Positions 25,831-34,806 of a stretch of 64,000 bases of DNA are shown one piece after another. The position numbers and the translations under genes were made by a program. Origin of the DNA: Burkholderia cepacia (GTDB lineage Bacteria; Pseudomonadota; Gammaproteobacteria; Burkholderiales; Burkholderiaceae). Numbering within the stretch: the stretch's first letter is position 1; each line of letters starts with the position of its first letter. Location of the stretch: the NCBI RefSeq assembly GCF_001039005.1, contig NZ_LDWR01000028.1, positions 62,001 through 126,000 on the forward strand. Reading direction: 5' to 3'. Below the pieces are notes generated by a model. The model worked only from the letters and a program-made list of their open reading frames with translations. It did no database searches and was not told the DNA's origin.

Positions 25831-26805
25831 TTACCGATTCTTCGGACGGCCCTTCCCGATGTCCTCGATGCGCACGATCCCGTGCCCTTCGGCGGTCGTG
25901 CGCGGCACGGCCTTCCAGGCGTGGCCGTAGATCACCTCGAAGGTCAGCGGAATCGTGCCGTCCTCGCGCCGGCGCGCCTCCAGCGCGTCGCCGAGCGCCG
26001 CGCGAAAGCGCCGCGTCGCGCGCTGCGGCGCCGCGCGCTCGAACGGATAAGCGCCCCAGCGGCGTACGTCGGCCAGCAGGGAATCGGGAGATTTGTAGGT
26101 GACGGTCAGCACTTCCTGATCCATCACGGGAATCTCGAAGCCGCTCTCGACGAGCATGTCGCCGAGGTCGTGCATGTCGACAAAATCGATCACGCGCGCG
26201 GCGGGCGGCGCGATGCCGAGCGCCGCTTCGGCGTCCGCGCAGGCCGCGCGCAGTTCGCGCAGCGTGTCGGGGCCGAGCGTGCTGAACATCAGCAGGCCGT
26301 TGACGCGCAGCACGCGCTGCCATTCGGGCAACACCGCGTCGGGGCGCGAATGCCAGTGGAGGGCGAGATTCGACCAGATCAGGTCGAACGCGCCGCCCGG
26401 AAACGGCAGCGCGGCGAAATCGGCCTGCGCGACGCGCGGGCCGCGCTGACCCAGCGCCCGGCCGAGCGAAGCCGGCAGCCAGCGGCGCCAGCTCGTCTGC
26501 TCGACCTCGCGCTGACCGGCCCGCGCGAGCATCGCGCCGGACAGGTCGACGCCGAATACGGGCGCTTCCGGAAAGCGCGCGCGCAGCGCCGGCAGGTCGT
26601 CGCCGGGGCCGCAGCCCGCGTCGAGCACGGCCGTCGGACTCACCTTGATGTATTCGAGGCGTTCGTTCATCCGCTGCGCGATCTCGCGCGGCAGGAACGC
26701 GACCGCGTCGAACGTGGCGGCACGGCGGTCGAAGATCCGCCGCAGGCGCCCGGCGTCATTGGCCGGACGGCTGGTTGAAGTCGAAGCTGGGGACATGTCG
26801 GGCAC
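25831..26805 (-). CDS. BioC-like SAM-dependent methyltransferase
   Basis: 324 residues. The class I methyltransferase motif VLDAGCGPGDD lies at residues 60-70, with FDLIWSNLALHWHSRPDAVLPEW as motif IV/V and LLMFSTLGPDTLREL after it, which is the BioC pattern (malonyl-ACP O-methyltransferase, first step of pimelate synthesis). The rest of the biotin genes are not here, so the assignment is from motif only. M4 could be the start. It is divergent from comF with 74 bases between them. Confidence 0.8.
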   Translation of the reverse strand: MPDMSPASTSTSRPANDAGRLRRIFDRRAATFDAVAFLPREIAQRMNERLEYIKVSPTAVLDAGCGPGDDLPALRARFPEAPVFGVDLSGAMLARAGQREVEQTSWRRWLPASLGRALGQRGPRVAQADFAALPFPGGAFDLIWSNLALHWHSRPDAVLPEWQRVLRVNGLLMFSTLGPDTLRELRAACADAEAALGIAPPAARVIDFVDMHDLGDMLVESGFEIPVMDQEVLTVTYKSPDSLLADVRRWGAYPFERAAPQRATRRFRAALGDALEARRREDGTIPLTFEVIYGHAWKAVPRTTAEGHGIVRIEDIGKGRPKNR

Positions 26806-26879
26806 ACTGGCGAAGAGCCCGAAGTATACTCGCTCGCCCCGCAGGCTTCATCGAGACGGGGCGGCCAGGAGTGTTCGCG

Positions 26880-27683
26880 ATGATCCGCAGTTCCGCTCCG
26901 CGCACGATGCGCGTCGTTTTGTCGCAGGTTCGCGCGCTGGCGGCACGCATCGCCGCGGTCGCGCTGCCGAATCGCTGCGCGCTGTGCGGCAATTTGTCAC
27001 ATGCCGTGATTTGCGGCGCTTGCGACGCCGCGTACTGGAATGAAGCGCGGCTGCGCTGCGACGTCTGCGCGCTGCCGCTGGGCGCCGGGCGGCCGCGTTC
27101 GCCCCCGTCCCGTGGCGGGCAAACCAGCGCCGGCCGCGCGGCCGCCTATCGGTGCGACGCGTGCCGCACGGCGCCACCGCCATTCGACGCGACGCTCGCG
27201 CTTGCGGATTACCGCGCGCCGCTCGACGGGCTCGCGCGCGGCCTGAAGTTTCATGCGCGACTCGCGATCGGCGCCGAATTCGCGGCGCGGCTCGCCCGGC
27301 TGGTCGACGATACGCACGGCACAAGCGGCTTCGACCTGGTCGCGCCGGTGCCGCTGTCGCACCGGCGGCTCGTCGCGCGCGGCTACAACCAGGCATGGGC
27401 GATCGCGCGTCCGCTCGCGCGCCGGCTCGGCGTCCGCGCGGATGCGGCGCTGCTCGCGCGCGTGACCGACACCGCGCCGCAGTCGCGGCTCGACCTTCGC
27501 GCGCGACGCGACAACGTGATGGCGGCATTCGCGGTGGCCGGCGACGTCACCGGCCGTCACGTCGCGCTCGTCGACGACGTGATGACGTCCGGCGCGACGC
27601 TCGCGGCCGCCGCGCACGCGCTGAAGGCGGCGGGCGCCGCGCGCGTGACGAATCTGGTTGCGCTGCGCACCGCCAGGGATTAA
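26880..27683 (+). CDS. ComF family phosphoribosyltransferase-like protein
   Basis: 267 residues. The N-terminal zinc-finger-like part has paired cysteines (CALCGN, CGAC, CDVC, CDAC), and the C-terminal phosphoribosyltransferase fold has VALVDDVMTSGATLAAA. In naturally competent species ComF helps DNA uptake. AGGAG lies 9 bases before the ATG at 26880; the longer upstream frame overlaps the divergent methyltransferase gene. Separated by 99 bases from trmL on the same strand. Confidence 0.9.
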   Translation: MIRSSAPRTMRVVLSQVRALAARIAAVALPNRCALCGNLSHAVICGACDAAYWNEARLRCDVCALPLGAGRPRSPPSRGGQTSAGRAAAYRCDACRTAPPPFDATLALADYRAPLDGLARGLKFHARLAIGAEFAARLARLVDDTHGTSGFDLVAPVPLSHRRLVARGYNQAWAIARPLARRLGVRADAALLARVTDTAPQSRLDLRARRDNVMAAFAVAGDVTGRHVALVDDVMTSGATLAAAAHALKAAGAARVTNLVALRTARD

Positions 27684-27782
27684 TTAGATACAGAGGCCGG
27701 CCGCCCGAACGCGGCCGTCACGAACCGGCCGGCCGGGAACGAGCACATTGCTCCGCCCCGGCCGGCCCAGCCAAACCGAAAC

Positions 27783-28253
27783 ATGTTCAACGTCGTCCTC
27801 GTCGCCCCCGAAATTCCGCCGAACACCGGCAACGTGATCCGCCTGTGCGCCAACACGGGCGCGCGCCTCCACCTGATCGAGCCGCTCGGCTTTCCGCTCG
27901 ACGACGCACGGATGCGCCGCGCCGGCCTCGACTATCACGAATATGCACAGATGCGCGTGCACCGCGACTGGGACGCGTTCGTCGCGGCCGAATCGCCCGA
28001 TCCCGCGCGGATGTTCGCGTTCACGACGCGCGGCTCGGGCCGCTTCCACGATCACGCGTTCCTGCCCGGCGACTGGTTCGTGTTCGGCTCGGAGACGCGC
28101 GGCCTGCCCGCCGAGCTGCTCGAACGCTTCCCGAACGAACAGCGCGTGCGCCTGCCGATGCGGCCGGACAACCGCAGCCTGAACCTGTCGAACACGGTCG
28201 CGGTGGTCGTGTTCGAGGCGTGGCGCCAGGCCGGCTTCGAAGGCGGCGCCTGA
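27783..28253 (+). CDS. trmL: tRNA (cytidine(34)-2'-O)-methyltransferase TrmL
   Basis: 156 residues, the normal length of this SPOUT methyltransferase. It starts MFNVVLVAPEIPPNTGNVIR and has the knot motifs FVFGSETRGLP and MRPDNRSLNLSNTVAVVVFEAW. It methylates the wobble nucleotide of leucine tRNAs. There is no clear ribosome-binding site. Convergent with the macrodomain gene. Confidence 0.93.
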   Translation: MFNVVLVAPEIPPNTGNVIRLCANTGARLHLIEPLGFPLDDARMRRAGLDYHEYAQMRVHRDWDAFVAAESPDPARMFAFTTRGSGRFHDHAFLPGDWFVFGSETRGLPAELLERFPNEQRVRLPMRPDNRSLNLSNTVAVVVFEAWRQAGFEGGA

Positions 28254-28287
28254 CGCGCGCCGGGCACGGCCCGCGCCGCGCAATGCG

Positions 28288-28812
28288 TCACGCACGCGCG
28301 AGCCGCGCGCGATACAGGTCGTAGATGTCGGAGGAAAAGCACGCGAACACCACGCGTGTGAGGCTCGGTGCCTGCGGCAGCATTTCGGCGACGGTGCCGA
28401 CCGCGATGTCGACGGCCTCGCCGGCCGGATAGCGGTAGATCCCGCAACTGATCGCCGGAAACGCGATCGACGTCGCGGCAACCTCCTCGGCCAGTTCGAT
28501 CGCGCGCCGGTAGCACGACGCGAGCAGGTCGGGCTCGCTGCGCCCGCCGCCGTGCCATACGGGCCCGACGGCATGGATCACGTAGCGCGCCGGCAGCCCG
28601 TGGCCCCGCGTGAGCTTCGCGTCGCCCGTGTCGCAGCCGCCGAGCGTGCGGCACTCCACGAGCAGGCCGGGGCCGGCGGCGCGATGAATCGCGCCGTCGA
28701 CGCCGCCCCCGCCGAGCAGCGAACCGTTCGCGGCGTTGACGATCGCGTCGACATCGAGTGTCGTGATGTCGACGAGCTGCGCATCGAGCGTGGTGGAATG
28801 GATCTGCAGCAT
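28288..28812 (-). CDS. Macrodomain protein (O-acetyl-ADP-ribose deacetylase type)
   Basis: 174 residues from the ATG at 28812, which has GGAGG 6 bases before it. The ADP-ribose-binding signature DAIVNAANGSLLGGGGVDGAIH (22 residues; key parts are the NAAN and GGGGVDGAIH elements near residue 25-45) and the second loop ISCGIYRYP are intact, as in YmdB-type enzymes that remove O-acetyl from ADP-ribose. The upstream frame is arginine-rich. Stands alone between trmL and gpsA. Confidence 0.92.
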   Translation of the reverse strand: MLQIHSTTLDAQLVDITTLDVDAIVNAANGSLLGGGGVDGAIHRAAGPGLLVECRTLGGCDTGDAKLTRGHGLPARYVIHAVGPVWHGGGRSEPDLLASCYRRAIELAEEVAATSIAFPAISCGIYRYPAGEAVDIAVGTVAEMLPQAPSLTRVVFACFSSDIYDLYRARLARA

Positions 28813-28904
28813 GACAACCTCCCTGAACGCCGGAGACTGTTCAAGCGTAGTGCGCTTTGGCGCCGCGCGCTTGGCGCGGCCGCACCGGGCGGTGCCGGCC
28901 CGCG

Positions 28905-29903
28905 CTACTCGGCGCGCGCGTCGCGCCGCAGCAGGCCGCTGACGGCGTCGCGCGGCGCGATGCCGTCGAACAGCACGCCGCACACGGCTTCGGTGATCGG
29001 CATTTCGATCGATTGCGCGCGCGCGATCGCCAGCACGGCTTGCGCGCAACGCACGCCTTCGGCCACGTGGCCGAGCGCGCCGAGGATGTCGTTCAGCGAG
29101 CGGCCGGCCGCCAGCTGCAGGCCGACCGTGCGGTTGCGCGACAGGTCGCCCGTCGCGGTGAGGATCAGGTCGCCGAGGCCCGTGAGGCCCGTGAAGGTTT
29201 CAGCACGGCCGCCGAGCGCGACGCCGAGGCGCGACATTTCGGCGAGGCCGCGCGTGACCAGCGCGGCGCGTGCGTTCAGCCCGAGGCCGAGGCCGTCGGC
29301 GATGCCGGTCGCGATCGCCAGCACGTTCTTCACCGCGCCGCCGACCTCGACGCCGACCACGTCGTCGCCCGTATAGATCCGCATCGCGCCGTGATGGAAC
29401 GCGGCGAGCGTGCGCTCGCGGCATTCGGCGGATGCACTCGCCACCGTCAGCGCGACGGGCAGCGACTGTCCGACTTCGCGCGCAAAGCTCGGCCCCGACA
29501 GCACGCCGTTGCTGTGCTGCTCGGGCAGCTCGGCCGCGATCACCTGATGCGGCAGCAGATGCGTGTCGGCCTCGAAGCCCTTGCAGACCCAGACGATGTG
29601 CGCGGGCACGCAGCCCGCGTCGCGCATCGCATGGCACAGCGTCCGCAGCCCGGCCACCGGCGCGGCGATCACGCACAGCGCGTCGTCCGCGGCGCCATGC
29701 GCGAGCGCGGCGCCGAGATCGGCGTCGTAGCGCAATGCGTCAGGCAGCGCGATGCCGTCCAGATAACGGGAATTCTCGTGCCGAGCCTGCAGCTCGGCGA
29801 TGAGCGCGGCGTCGCGCGCCCACAGAAGCGTATCGTGCCGCGCGGCCAGATGGCCCGCGAGCGCGGTGCCCCAGGCACCGGCGCCGAGAACGGCTACTTT
29901 CAT
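28905..29903 (-). CDS. gpsA: NAD(P)-dependent glycerol-3-phosphate dehydrogenase
   Basis: 332 residues starting MKVAVLGAGAWGTAL, the nucleotide-binding glycine loop. Other family parts are VWVCKGFE, SGPSFAREV, the catalytic lysine in VGGAVKNVLAIATG, and FTGLTGLGDLILTATGDLSRN. It makes sn-glycerol 3-phosphate for phospholipid synthesis. An ATG three codons earlier is possible. It follows secB by 25 bases, a common pairing in proteobacteria. Confidence 0.96.
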   Translation of the reverse strand: MKVAVLGAGAWGTALAGHLAARHDTLLWARDAALIAELQARHENSRYLDGIALPDALRYDADLGAALAHGAADDALCVIAAPVAGLRTLCHAMRDAGCVPAHIVWVCKGFEADTHLLPHQVIAAELPEQHSNGVLSGPSFAREVGQSLPVALTVASASAECRERTLAAFHHGAMRIYTGDDVVGVEVGGAVKNVLAIATGIADGLGLGLNARAALVTRGLAEMSRLGVALGGRAETFTGLTGLGDLILTATGDLSRNRTVGLQLAAGRSLNDILGALGHVAEGVRCAQAVLAIARAQSIEMPITEAVCGVLFDGIAPRDAVSGLLRRDARAE

Positions 29904-29928
29904 ACCCAGCACCGGTCCGAGTGATACG

Positions 29929-30411
29929 TCAGTTCAGCGTCGTGCCGTTCGGCGCGCCTTCTGCGCCGGCGTGCTGCTGCTGAAGCTGCGCGAGACGCTG
30001 CTCGTACAGCGCCTGGAAGTTGATTTCCGCCAGATGGATCGGCGGGAAGCCCGCGCGCGTGATCGCGTCGGCGATGTTCGAACGCAGGTACGGGAACAGG
30101 ATCGTCGGGCAAGCGATGCCGACGAGCGGGTCGAGCTGTTCGTCGGGAATGTTGCGAATGTCGAAAATGCCGGCCTGCTTCGCTTCGATCAGGAACGCGA
30201 CCTTGTCCTTCACCTTCGCGGTGACGGTACCCGACACGACGACTTCGAACACGCTTTCCGCCAGGCGATCAGCCTTCACGTCGACTTCGACTTCAACCGA
30301 CGGCATGTCCTGCTCGAGGAAGATCGCCGGCGAATTCGGCTGCTCGAGCGACATATCCTTCAGGTAGACGCGCTGGATGTTGAAGAACGGTTGGTTTTCG
30401 ACGTCGGACAT
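29929..30411 (-). CDS. secB: Protein-export chaperone SecB
   Basis: 160 residues. Begins MSDVENQPFFNIQRVYLKDM and has PCPTILFPYLRSNIADAITRAGFPPIHL (shown in parts: IACPTILFPY, GFPPIHLAEINFQALY), the conserved SecB core. It holds precursor proteins unfolded and passes them to SecA. The tail EGAPNGTTLN is variable. It lies between grxC and gpsA in a four-gene thiol/export/lipid unit. Confidence 0.96.
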   Translation of the reverse strand: MSDVENQPFFNIQRVYLKDMSLEQPNSPAIFLEQDMPSVEVEVDVKADRLAESVFEVVVSGTVTAKVKDKVAFLIEAKQAGIFDIRNIPDEQLDPLVGIACPTILFPYLRSNIADAITRAGFPPIHLAEINFQALYEQRLAQLQQQHAGAEGAPNGTTLN

Positions 30412-30518
30412 GGTGTTTCCCTAAAAGTGGTGACGGGGCGGCCCGGCTTCTCGCCGGCCGCCGCGGATGAATCCTGCGCGCCCAAGCCGCGGCGCGGCCG
30501 GCGGCCATTCTGCCTTAA

Positions 30519-30779
30519 TCAGGCCGCTTGCAGAAGCGGTACGAGCCCGCCTTCACGGTCGAGCTTCGACAGATCGTCGTAGCCGCCGACGTGTGTTTCG
30601 CCGATATAGATCTGCGGCACCGTGCGGCGCCCCGTGCGCGACATCATTTCGTCACGGCGGGCCGGATCGCGGTCGATCAGCACCTTTTCGATCTGCTCGA
30701 CACCGCGCAGCTTCAGCAGGCGCTCGGCCTGCATGCAATACGGACACACCTGCGTGCTGTACATCAAAACCTTGTTCAC
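30519..30779 (-). CDS. grxC: Glutaredoxin 3
   Basis: 86 residues with the redox pair CPYC (Cys12, Cys15) and the glutathione-site TVPQIYIGETHVGGYDDL. It reduces disulfides using glutathione. Its ATG overlaps the stop of the rhodanese gene (ATGA), so the two are coupled. The glutathione synthesis genes lie about 7 kb away in this window. Confidence 0.95.
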   Translation of the reverse strand: MNKVLMYSTQVCPYCMQAERLLKLRGVEQIEKVLIDRDPARRDEMMSRTGRRTVPQIYIGETHVGGYDDLSKLDREGGLVPLLQAA

Positions 30780-31198
30780 TTCGCCGCTCCTTGTTTGACG
30801 ACCGGCATCCCGGCCTGCTGCCAGGCGGCCACGCCGCCCTCGAGCACGTGCACCTCGGCATAACCCGCCGCCTCGACCTCGCGCGCCGCCTTCTGCGACT
30901 GCTGGCCGTTCTGGCAGACGAGCAGCACGGGCGTGCTCTTGTTCTTCGCGACCTGCGCGATCTTCGCGCCGATCTCGCCCGCCGCGACCTGACGCGCCGA
31001 CGGCAGGTGGCCGGCGGCGAAATCGGACGCGGCGCGCACGTCGATCACGACGGCGTTGCGGCGGTTGATGAGTTGCGTCGCCTCTGCGGCCGACAGGCCG
31101 CCGCGGCCGCGGCGCAGTGCGGGCCAGGCCAGCAGGCCGCCGGATACCACCAGGATCGCGATAAGGGCCAGGTTCGTGTAATCGGTAAAGAACGTCAC
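30776..31198 (-). CDS. Membrane-anchored rhodanese-like protein
   Basis: 140 residues from the GTG at 31198, the start that gives a sensible N-terminal anchor (FFTDYTNLALIAILVVSGG); the longer frame adds basic non-membrane sequence. The rhodanese domain keeps the active-site cysteine in LLVCQNGQQSQKA and the HVLEGGVAAWQQAG end. It may transfer sulfur or act on polysulfides at the inner face of the membrane. First gene of the grxC-secB-gpsA unit. Confidence 0.88.
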   Translation of the reverse strand: MTFFTDYTNLALIAILVVSGGLLAWPALRRGRGGLSAAEATQLINRRNAVVIDVRAASDFAAGHLPSARQVAAGEIGAKIAQVAKNKSTPVLLVCQNGQQSQKAAREVEAAGYAEVHVLEGGVAAWQQAGMPVVKQGAAK

Positions 31199-31243
31199 GG
31201 AATTCCGCCGGAAAAAGAGAAATCGGATAAGGACAATCCCGCC

Positions 31244-31251
31244 ATTATAAA
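31244..31251. promoter_or_regulatory. AT-rich divergent promoter area (rhodanese/grxC versus gpmA)
   Basis: The overlapping hexamers TATAAT on the minus strand (31244-31249) and TATAAA on the plus strand (31246-31251) sit between the two divergent genes. Neither has a good -35, so these are only candidates. Confidence 0.4.
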
Positions 31252-31332
31252 ATAACCGTCTTGCGCGATGGCGGGCCCGGGTCGGGTCCCGTGCGATGCG
31301 CACCGCTTCCTTCACTACCGACCGCAAGATCC

Positions 31333-32079
31333 ATGTACAAACTCGTTCTCATCCGCCACGGCGAATCGACGTGGAACAAGGAAAACCGCTTCACCGGCTG
31401 GGTCGACGTCGACCTGACCGAACAAGGCCGCAATGAGGCCTATCAGGCCGGCGAATTGCTCAAGGAGGCCGGCTACACGTTCGACATCGCGTACACGTCG
31501 GTGCTCAAGCGCGCGATCCGCACGCTGTGGCACGTGCAGGACCGGATGGACCTCATGTATTTGCCGGTCGTCCACACGTGGCGCCTGAACGAGCGCCACT
31601 ACGGCGCGCTGTCGGGCCTGAACAAGGCGGAAACGGCCGCCAAGTTCGGCGACGACCAGGTGCTCGTCTGGCGCCGCAGCTACGACACGCCGCCGCCCGC
31701 GCTCGAGCCGACCGACGAGCGCGCGCCGTTCAACGACCCGCGTTATGCGAAGGTGCCGCGCGAGCAGCTGCCGCTCACCGAGTGCCTGAAGGACACGGTC
31801 GCGCGCGTGCTGCCGCTGTGGAACGAGTCGATCGCGCCGGCCGTCCGCGCCGGCAAGCAGGTGCTGATCGCCGCGCACGGCAACTCGCTGCGCGCGCTGA
31901 TCAAGTATCTCGACGGCATCTCGGACAGCGACATCGTCGGCCTGAACATCCCGAACGGCGTGCCGCTCGTGTATGAACTCGACGAGAACCTGAAGCCGAT
32001 CAAGCACTATTACCTCGGCGACCAGGACGCGATCGCACAGGCGCAGGCCGCCGTCGCGAAGCAGGGCAAGGCGGGCTGA
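31333..32079 (+). CDS. gpmA: 2,3-bisphosphoglycerate-dependent phosphoglycerate mutase
   Basis: 248 residues. Starts MYKLVLIRHGEST with the phospho-accepting His9; ENRFTGWVDVDLTEQG, the RHYGALSGLNK loop and the second catalytic histidine in LIAAHGNSLRALIKYL are in place. It interconverts 3- and 2-phosphoglycerate in glycolysis and gluconeogenesis. It is divergent from the rhodanese gene, followed by a hairpin terminator and then ctpA. Confidence 0.97.
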   Translation: MYKLVLIRHGESTWNKENRFTGWVDVDLTEQGRNEAYQAGELLKEAGYTFDIAYTSVLKRAIRTLWHVQDRMDLMYLPVVHTWRLNERHYGALSGLNKAETAAKFGDDQVLVWRRSYDTPPPALEPTDERAPFNDPRYAKVPREQLPLTECLKDTVARVLPLWNESIAPAVRAGKQVLIAAHGNSLRALIKYLDGISDSDIVGLNIPNGVPLVYELDENLKPIKHYYLGDQDAIAQAQAAVAKQGKAG

Positions 32080-32213
32080 CGCCCGTCGGGCCGGGCGGGC
32101 CGCGTCCGGCGCGGCGCGGCGTGCCCGGCCCCGGCCCCGCGCGCCGCGCGAACCTTCGCGGCCCCGCTGCTGTCGAACCCGCTTTCGAACCCGCAGCGCG
32201 CCCGGCGGTGCCC

Positions 32214-32237
32214 GCCCGGCCTTCGCCGGGCCCTTTT
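32214..32237 (+). terminator. Intrinsic terminator after gpmA
   Basis: Stem GCCCGGC / GCCGGGC with loop CTTC is followed by CCTTTT. Lies 135 bases after the gpmA stop. Confidence 0.6.
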
Positions 32238-32329
32238 CGCGCCGTTCCACTGAGTCATCGGACGAACAGTTATACTTGTCCGCTACATCCCCGCTACCGC
32301 CACGCGCTTCCCGACCGCACCAGATCTCT

Positions 32330-33880
32330 ATGCGAATGAAATTGAAGAACATCGGCCTGATTGCCGCGGGCCTTGCCACGGGCGTGTTCGCCACGCTGCA
32401 GGTTTCCGCATCGGCCGAGCAGACCGCCACGGCGCCGCTTCCCCTCGACCAGCTCCGCCTGTTCGCGGAAGTATTCGGCCAGATCAAGCGCGAGTACGTC
32501 GAACCGGTCGACGACAAGAAGCTGCTGACGGCGGCGATCAAGGGCATGGTGTCGAGCCTCGACCCGCACTCGTCGTTCCTCGACAAGACCGACTATGACG
32601 AGCTGCAGGAGCAGACCAAGGGCCGCTTCGCGGGTCTCGGCATCGAGATCTCGCAGGAAGACGGCCTCGTGAAGGTGATCTCGCCGATCGAGGACACCCC
32701 TGCATTCCGCGCCGGCATCCGTCCGGGCGACCTGATCACGCGCATCAACGACAAGCCGGTGCGCGGCATGACGCTCGACAAGGCCGTCAAGCAGATGCGC
32801 GGCGAGCCGGGCACCAAGGTCACGCTGACGATCTTCCGCAAGAGCGACGACCGCACGTTCCCGGTCACGGTCACGCGCGCGATCATCAAGGTCCAGAGCG
32901 TCAAGATGAAGATCCTCGATCCGGGCTACGCGTATGTCCGCATCACGAGCTTCCAGGAACGCACGACGCCCGATCTCGCGCAGAAGCTGCAGGACATCGC
33001 GCGCCAGCAGCCGAACCTGAAGGGCCTGGTCCTCGACCTGCGCAACAATGGCGGCGGTCTGCTGCAGAGCGCGGTCGGCGTGGCCGGCGCGTTCCTGCCG
33101 CCCGACTCCGTCGTCGTGTCGACCAACGGCCAGATCCCCGATTCGAAGCAGGTCTACCGCGATACGTACGACAACTATCGCCTGCCGTCCTTCGACGGCG
33201 ATCCGCTGAAGAACCTGCCGCCGGTCTTCAAGACCGTGCCGATGATCGTGCTGACGAACGCCTATTCGGCGTCCGCGTCGGAAATCGTCGCCGGCGCGCT
33301 GCAGGATTCGAAGCGCGCGCAGATCATGGGCAAGACGACGTTCGGCAAGGGTTCGGTGCAGACGGTTCGCCCGATGACGGCCGACACCGCGCTGCGCCTG
33401 ACGACCGCGTACTACTACACGCCGAGCGGCCGTTCGATCCAGAACAAGGGCATCACGCCCGACGTGCCGGTCGATCAGTACGCGGACGGCGATCCGGACG
33501 ACGTGCTCGTGACGCGCGAGGTCGACTACTCGAACCACCTGGCGAACACGCAGGACCCGAACGAGAAGAAGGAACAGGAAGACCGCGAGCAGCGCCGGAT
33601 GGATCAGCTGCGCATCCTCGAAGAGCAGAACGACAAGAAGACGCCGGAGCAGCGCCAGAAGGACCGCGATCGCAAGCCGATCGAGTTCGGCAGCGCCGAC
33701 GACTTCATGATGCAGCAGGCGCTCAATAAGCTCGAGGGCAAGCCCGTCCAGCAATCGAAGTCGCTGCTCGCCGACAGCACGACGAAGAGCCCGGCCGGCA
33801 AGGCCGCCGCGGCTCCGAAGGCATCGGGCGCAAGCGCGAAGCCGAGCGCCGCACCGAAGCCCGCGTCAGCGCCGCAGTAA
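32330..33880 (+). CDS. ctpA: Carboxy-terminal processing protease, S41 family
   Basis: 516 residues from the ATG at 32330. An N-terminal signal/anchor (MKLKNIGLIAAGLATGVF) leads to a PDZ domain (GLVKVISPIEDTPAFRAG, IRPGDLITRIND) and an S41 peptidase domain with the catalytic serine in NAYSASASEIVAGAL and lysine in GKTTFGKGSVQ. A charged segment and an alanine/lysine tail end it. Such periplasmic enzymes process or degrade proteins at their C-termini, often cell-wall hydrolases. It ends at a very strong terminator. Confidence 0.93.
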   Translation: MRMKLKNIGLIAAGLATGVFATLQVSASAEQTATAPLPLDQLRLFAEVFGQIKREYVEPVDDKKLLTAAIKGMVSSLDPHSSFLDKTDYDELQEQTKGRFAGLGIEISQEDGLVKVISPIEDTPAFRAGIRPGDLITRINDKPVRGMTLDKAVKQMRGEPGTKVTLTIFRKSDDRTFPVTVTRAIIKVQSVKMKILDPGYAYVRITSFQERTTPDLAQKLQDIARQQPNLKGLVLDLRNNGGGLLQSAVGVAGAFLPPDSVVVSTNGQIPDSKQVYRDTYDNYRLPSFDGDPLKNLPPVFKTVPMIVLTNAYSASASEIVAGALQDSKRAQIMGKTTFGKGSVQTVRPMTADTALRLTTAYYYTPSGRSIQNKGITPDVPVDQYADGDPDDVLVTREVDYSNHLANTQDPNEKKEQEDREQRRMDQLRILEEQNDKKTPEQRQKDRDRKPIEFGSADDFMMQQALNKLEGKPVQQSKSLLADSTTKSPAGKAAAAPKASGASAKPSAAPKPASAPQ

Positions 33881-33897
33881 GCGCCGGCCGGCATCCG

Positions 33898-33934
33898 ACG
33901 GGCCATCGCGGGAAGACCGCGATGGCCCGTTTTT
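33898..33934 (+). terminator. Strong intrinsic terminator after ctpA
   Basis: A perfect 14-bp stem ACGGGCCATCGCGG / CCGCGATGGCCCGT closes the loop GAAGA and is followed by TTTT. Confidence 0.92.
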
Positions 33935-33985
33935 CATGCGCGCCTAAAATAACGCTACGTCCGCCCGCCTCGCCCACGACTCACC

Positions 33986-34738
33986 ATGAACGACGATCAA
34001 CTCCTTCGCTACTCCCGTCACATCCTCGTCGACGAAATCGGCATCGAGGCGCAGCAGCGCTTTCTCGATGCGCATGCGATCGTCGTCGGCGCGGGCGGCC
34101 TCGGCTCGCCCGCCGCGATGTACCTCGCGGCATCGGGCGTCGGCACGATCACGCTCGTCGACGCCGATACGGTCGATCTCACGAACCTGCAGCGGCAAAT
34201 CCTGCACGTGACGGCATCGGTCGGCCGCAGCAAGGTCGAATCGGGGCGCGACGCGCTCGCGCAACTGAACCCCGGCGTGAACGTGCAGGCGGTCGCGGAA
34301 CGCGTCGACGACGCATGGCTCGACGCGCACGTGCCGGGTGCGACCGTCGTGCTCGACTGCACCGACAACTTCGCGACGCGGCACGCGATCAACCGCGCGT
34401 GCGTCGCGCATGGCGTGCCGCTCGTGTCGGGCGCCGCGCTGCGTTTCGACGGGCAGATCAGCACGTTCGACTTCCGCGATCCGGCCGCGCCCTGTTATGC
34501 GTGCGTGTTTCCGGAGGATCAACCGTTCGAGGAAGTCGCGTGCGCGACGATGGGCGTGTTCGCACCGACGGTCGGGATCATCGGCGCGATGCAGGCCGCC
34601 GAAGCGCTGCGCGTGATCGGCGCGATCGGCACGACGCTCAACGGACGGCTGATGATGCTCGATTCGCTGCGGATGGAATGGACGACGATGAAGATCGCGC
34701 GCCAGGCCGACTGCCCCGTGTGCGGGGGCCGGCACTGA
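33986..34738 (+). CDS. ThiF/MoeB/HesA family adenylyltransferase
   Basis: 250 residues. It has the ATP site VVGAGGLGSPAAMYLAASG, the NLQRQILH element, DCTDNFATR, and two CxxC pairs (CYAC, CPVC) for a structural zinc. Such enzymes adenylate the C-terminal glycine of MoaD or ThiS in molybdopterin or thiamine synthesis. No moaD or thiS is close, so the partner is open; a MoeB-like role is the likeliest. Convergent with ptsI. Confidence 0.9.
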   Translation: MNDDQLLRYSRHILVDEIGIEAQQRFLDAHAIVVGAGGLGSPAAMYLAASGVGTITLVDADTVDLTNLQRQILHVTASVGRSKVESGRDALAQLNPGVNVQAVAERVDDAWLDAHVPGATVVLDCTDNFATRHAINRACVAHGVPLVSGAALRFDGQISTFDFRDPAAPCYACVFPEDQPFEEVACATMGVFAPTVGIIGAMQAAEALRVIGAIGTTLNGRLMMLDSLRMEWTTMKIARQADCPVCGGRH

Positions 34739-34748
34739 CGCGCGACGT

Positions 34749-34770
34749 GCATGCGCCGGCCGGCGCATGC
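34749..34770. terminator. 22-bp perfect palindrome between convergent genes
   Basis: The half-site GCATGCGCCGG is followed directly by its reverse complement. It sits 11 bases after the ThiF-family stop and 37 bases after the ptsI stop, so it is probably a stem-loop that stops read-through, although there is no T-run. Confidence 0.5.
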
Positions 34771-34806
34771 GTGACGCTTCGCTGCGGTTAGCGGCGCAGC
34801 GGGTGC

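Noticed and set aside
31244..31251. A defined sigma-70 promoter pair between the rhodanese and gpmA genes.
   Set aside because: The -10-like hexamers are good, but neither has an acceptable -35 at 16-18 bases, so I list it only as a weak candidate.
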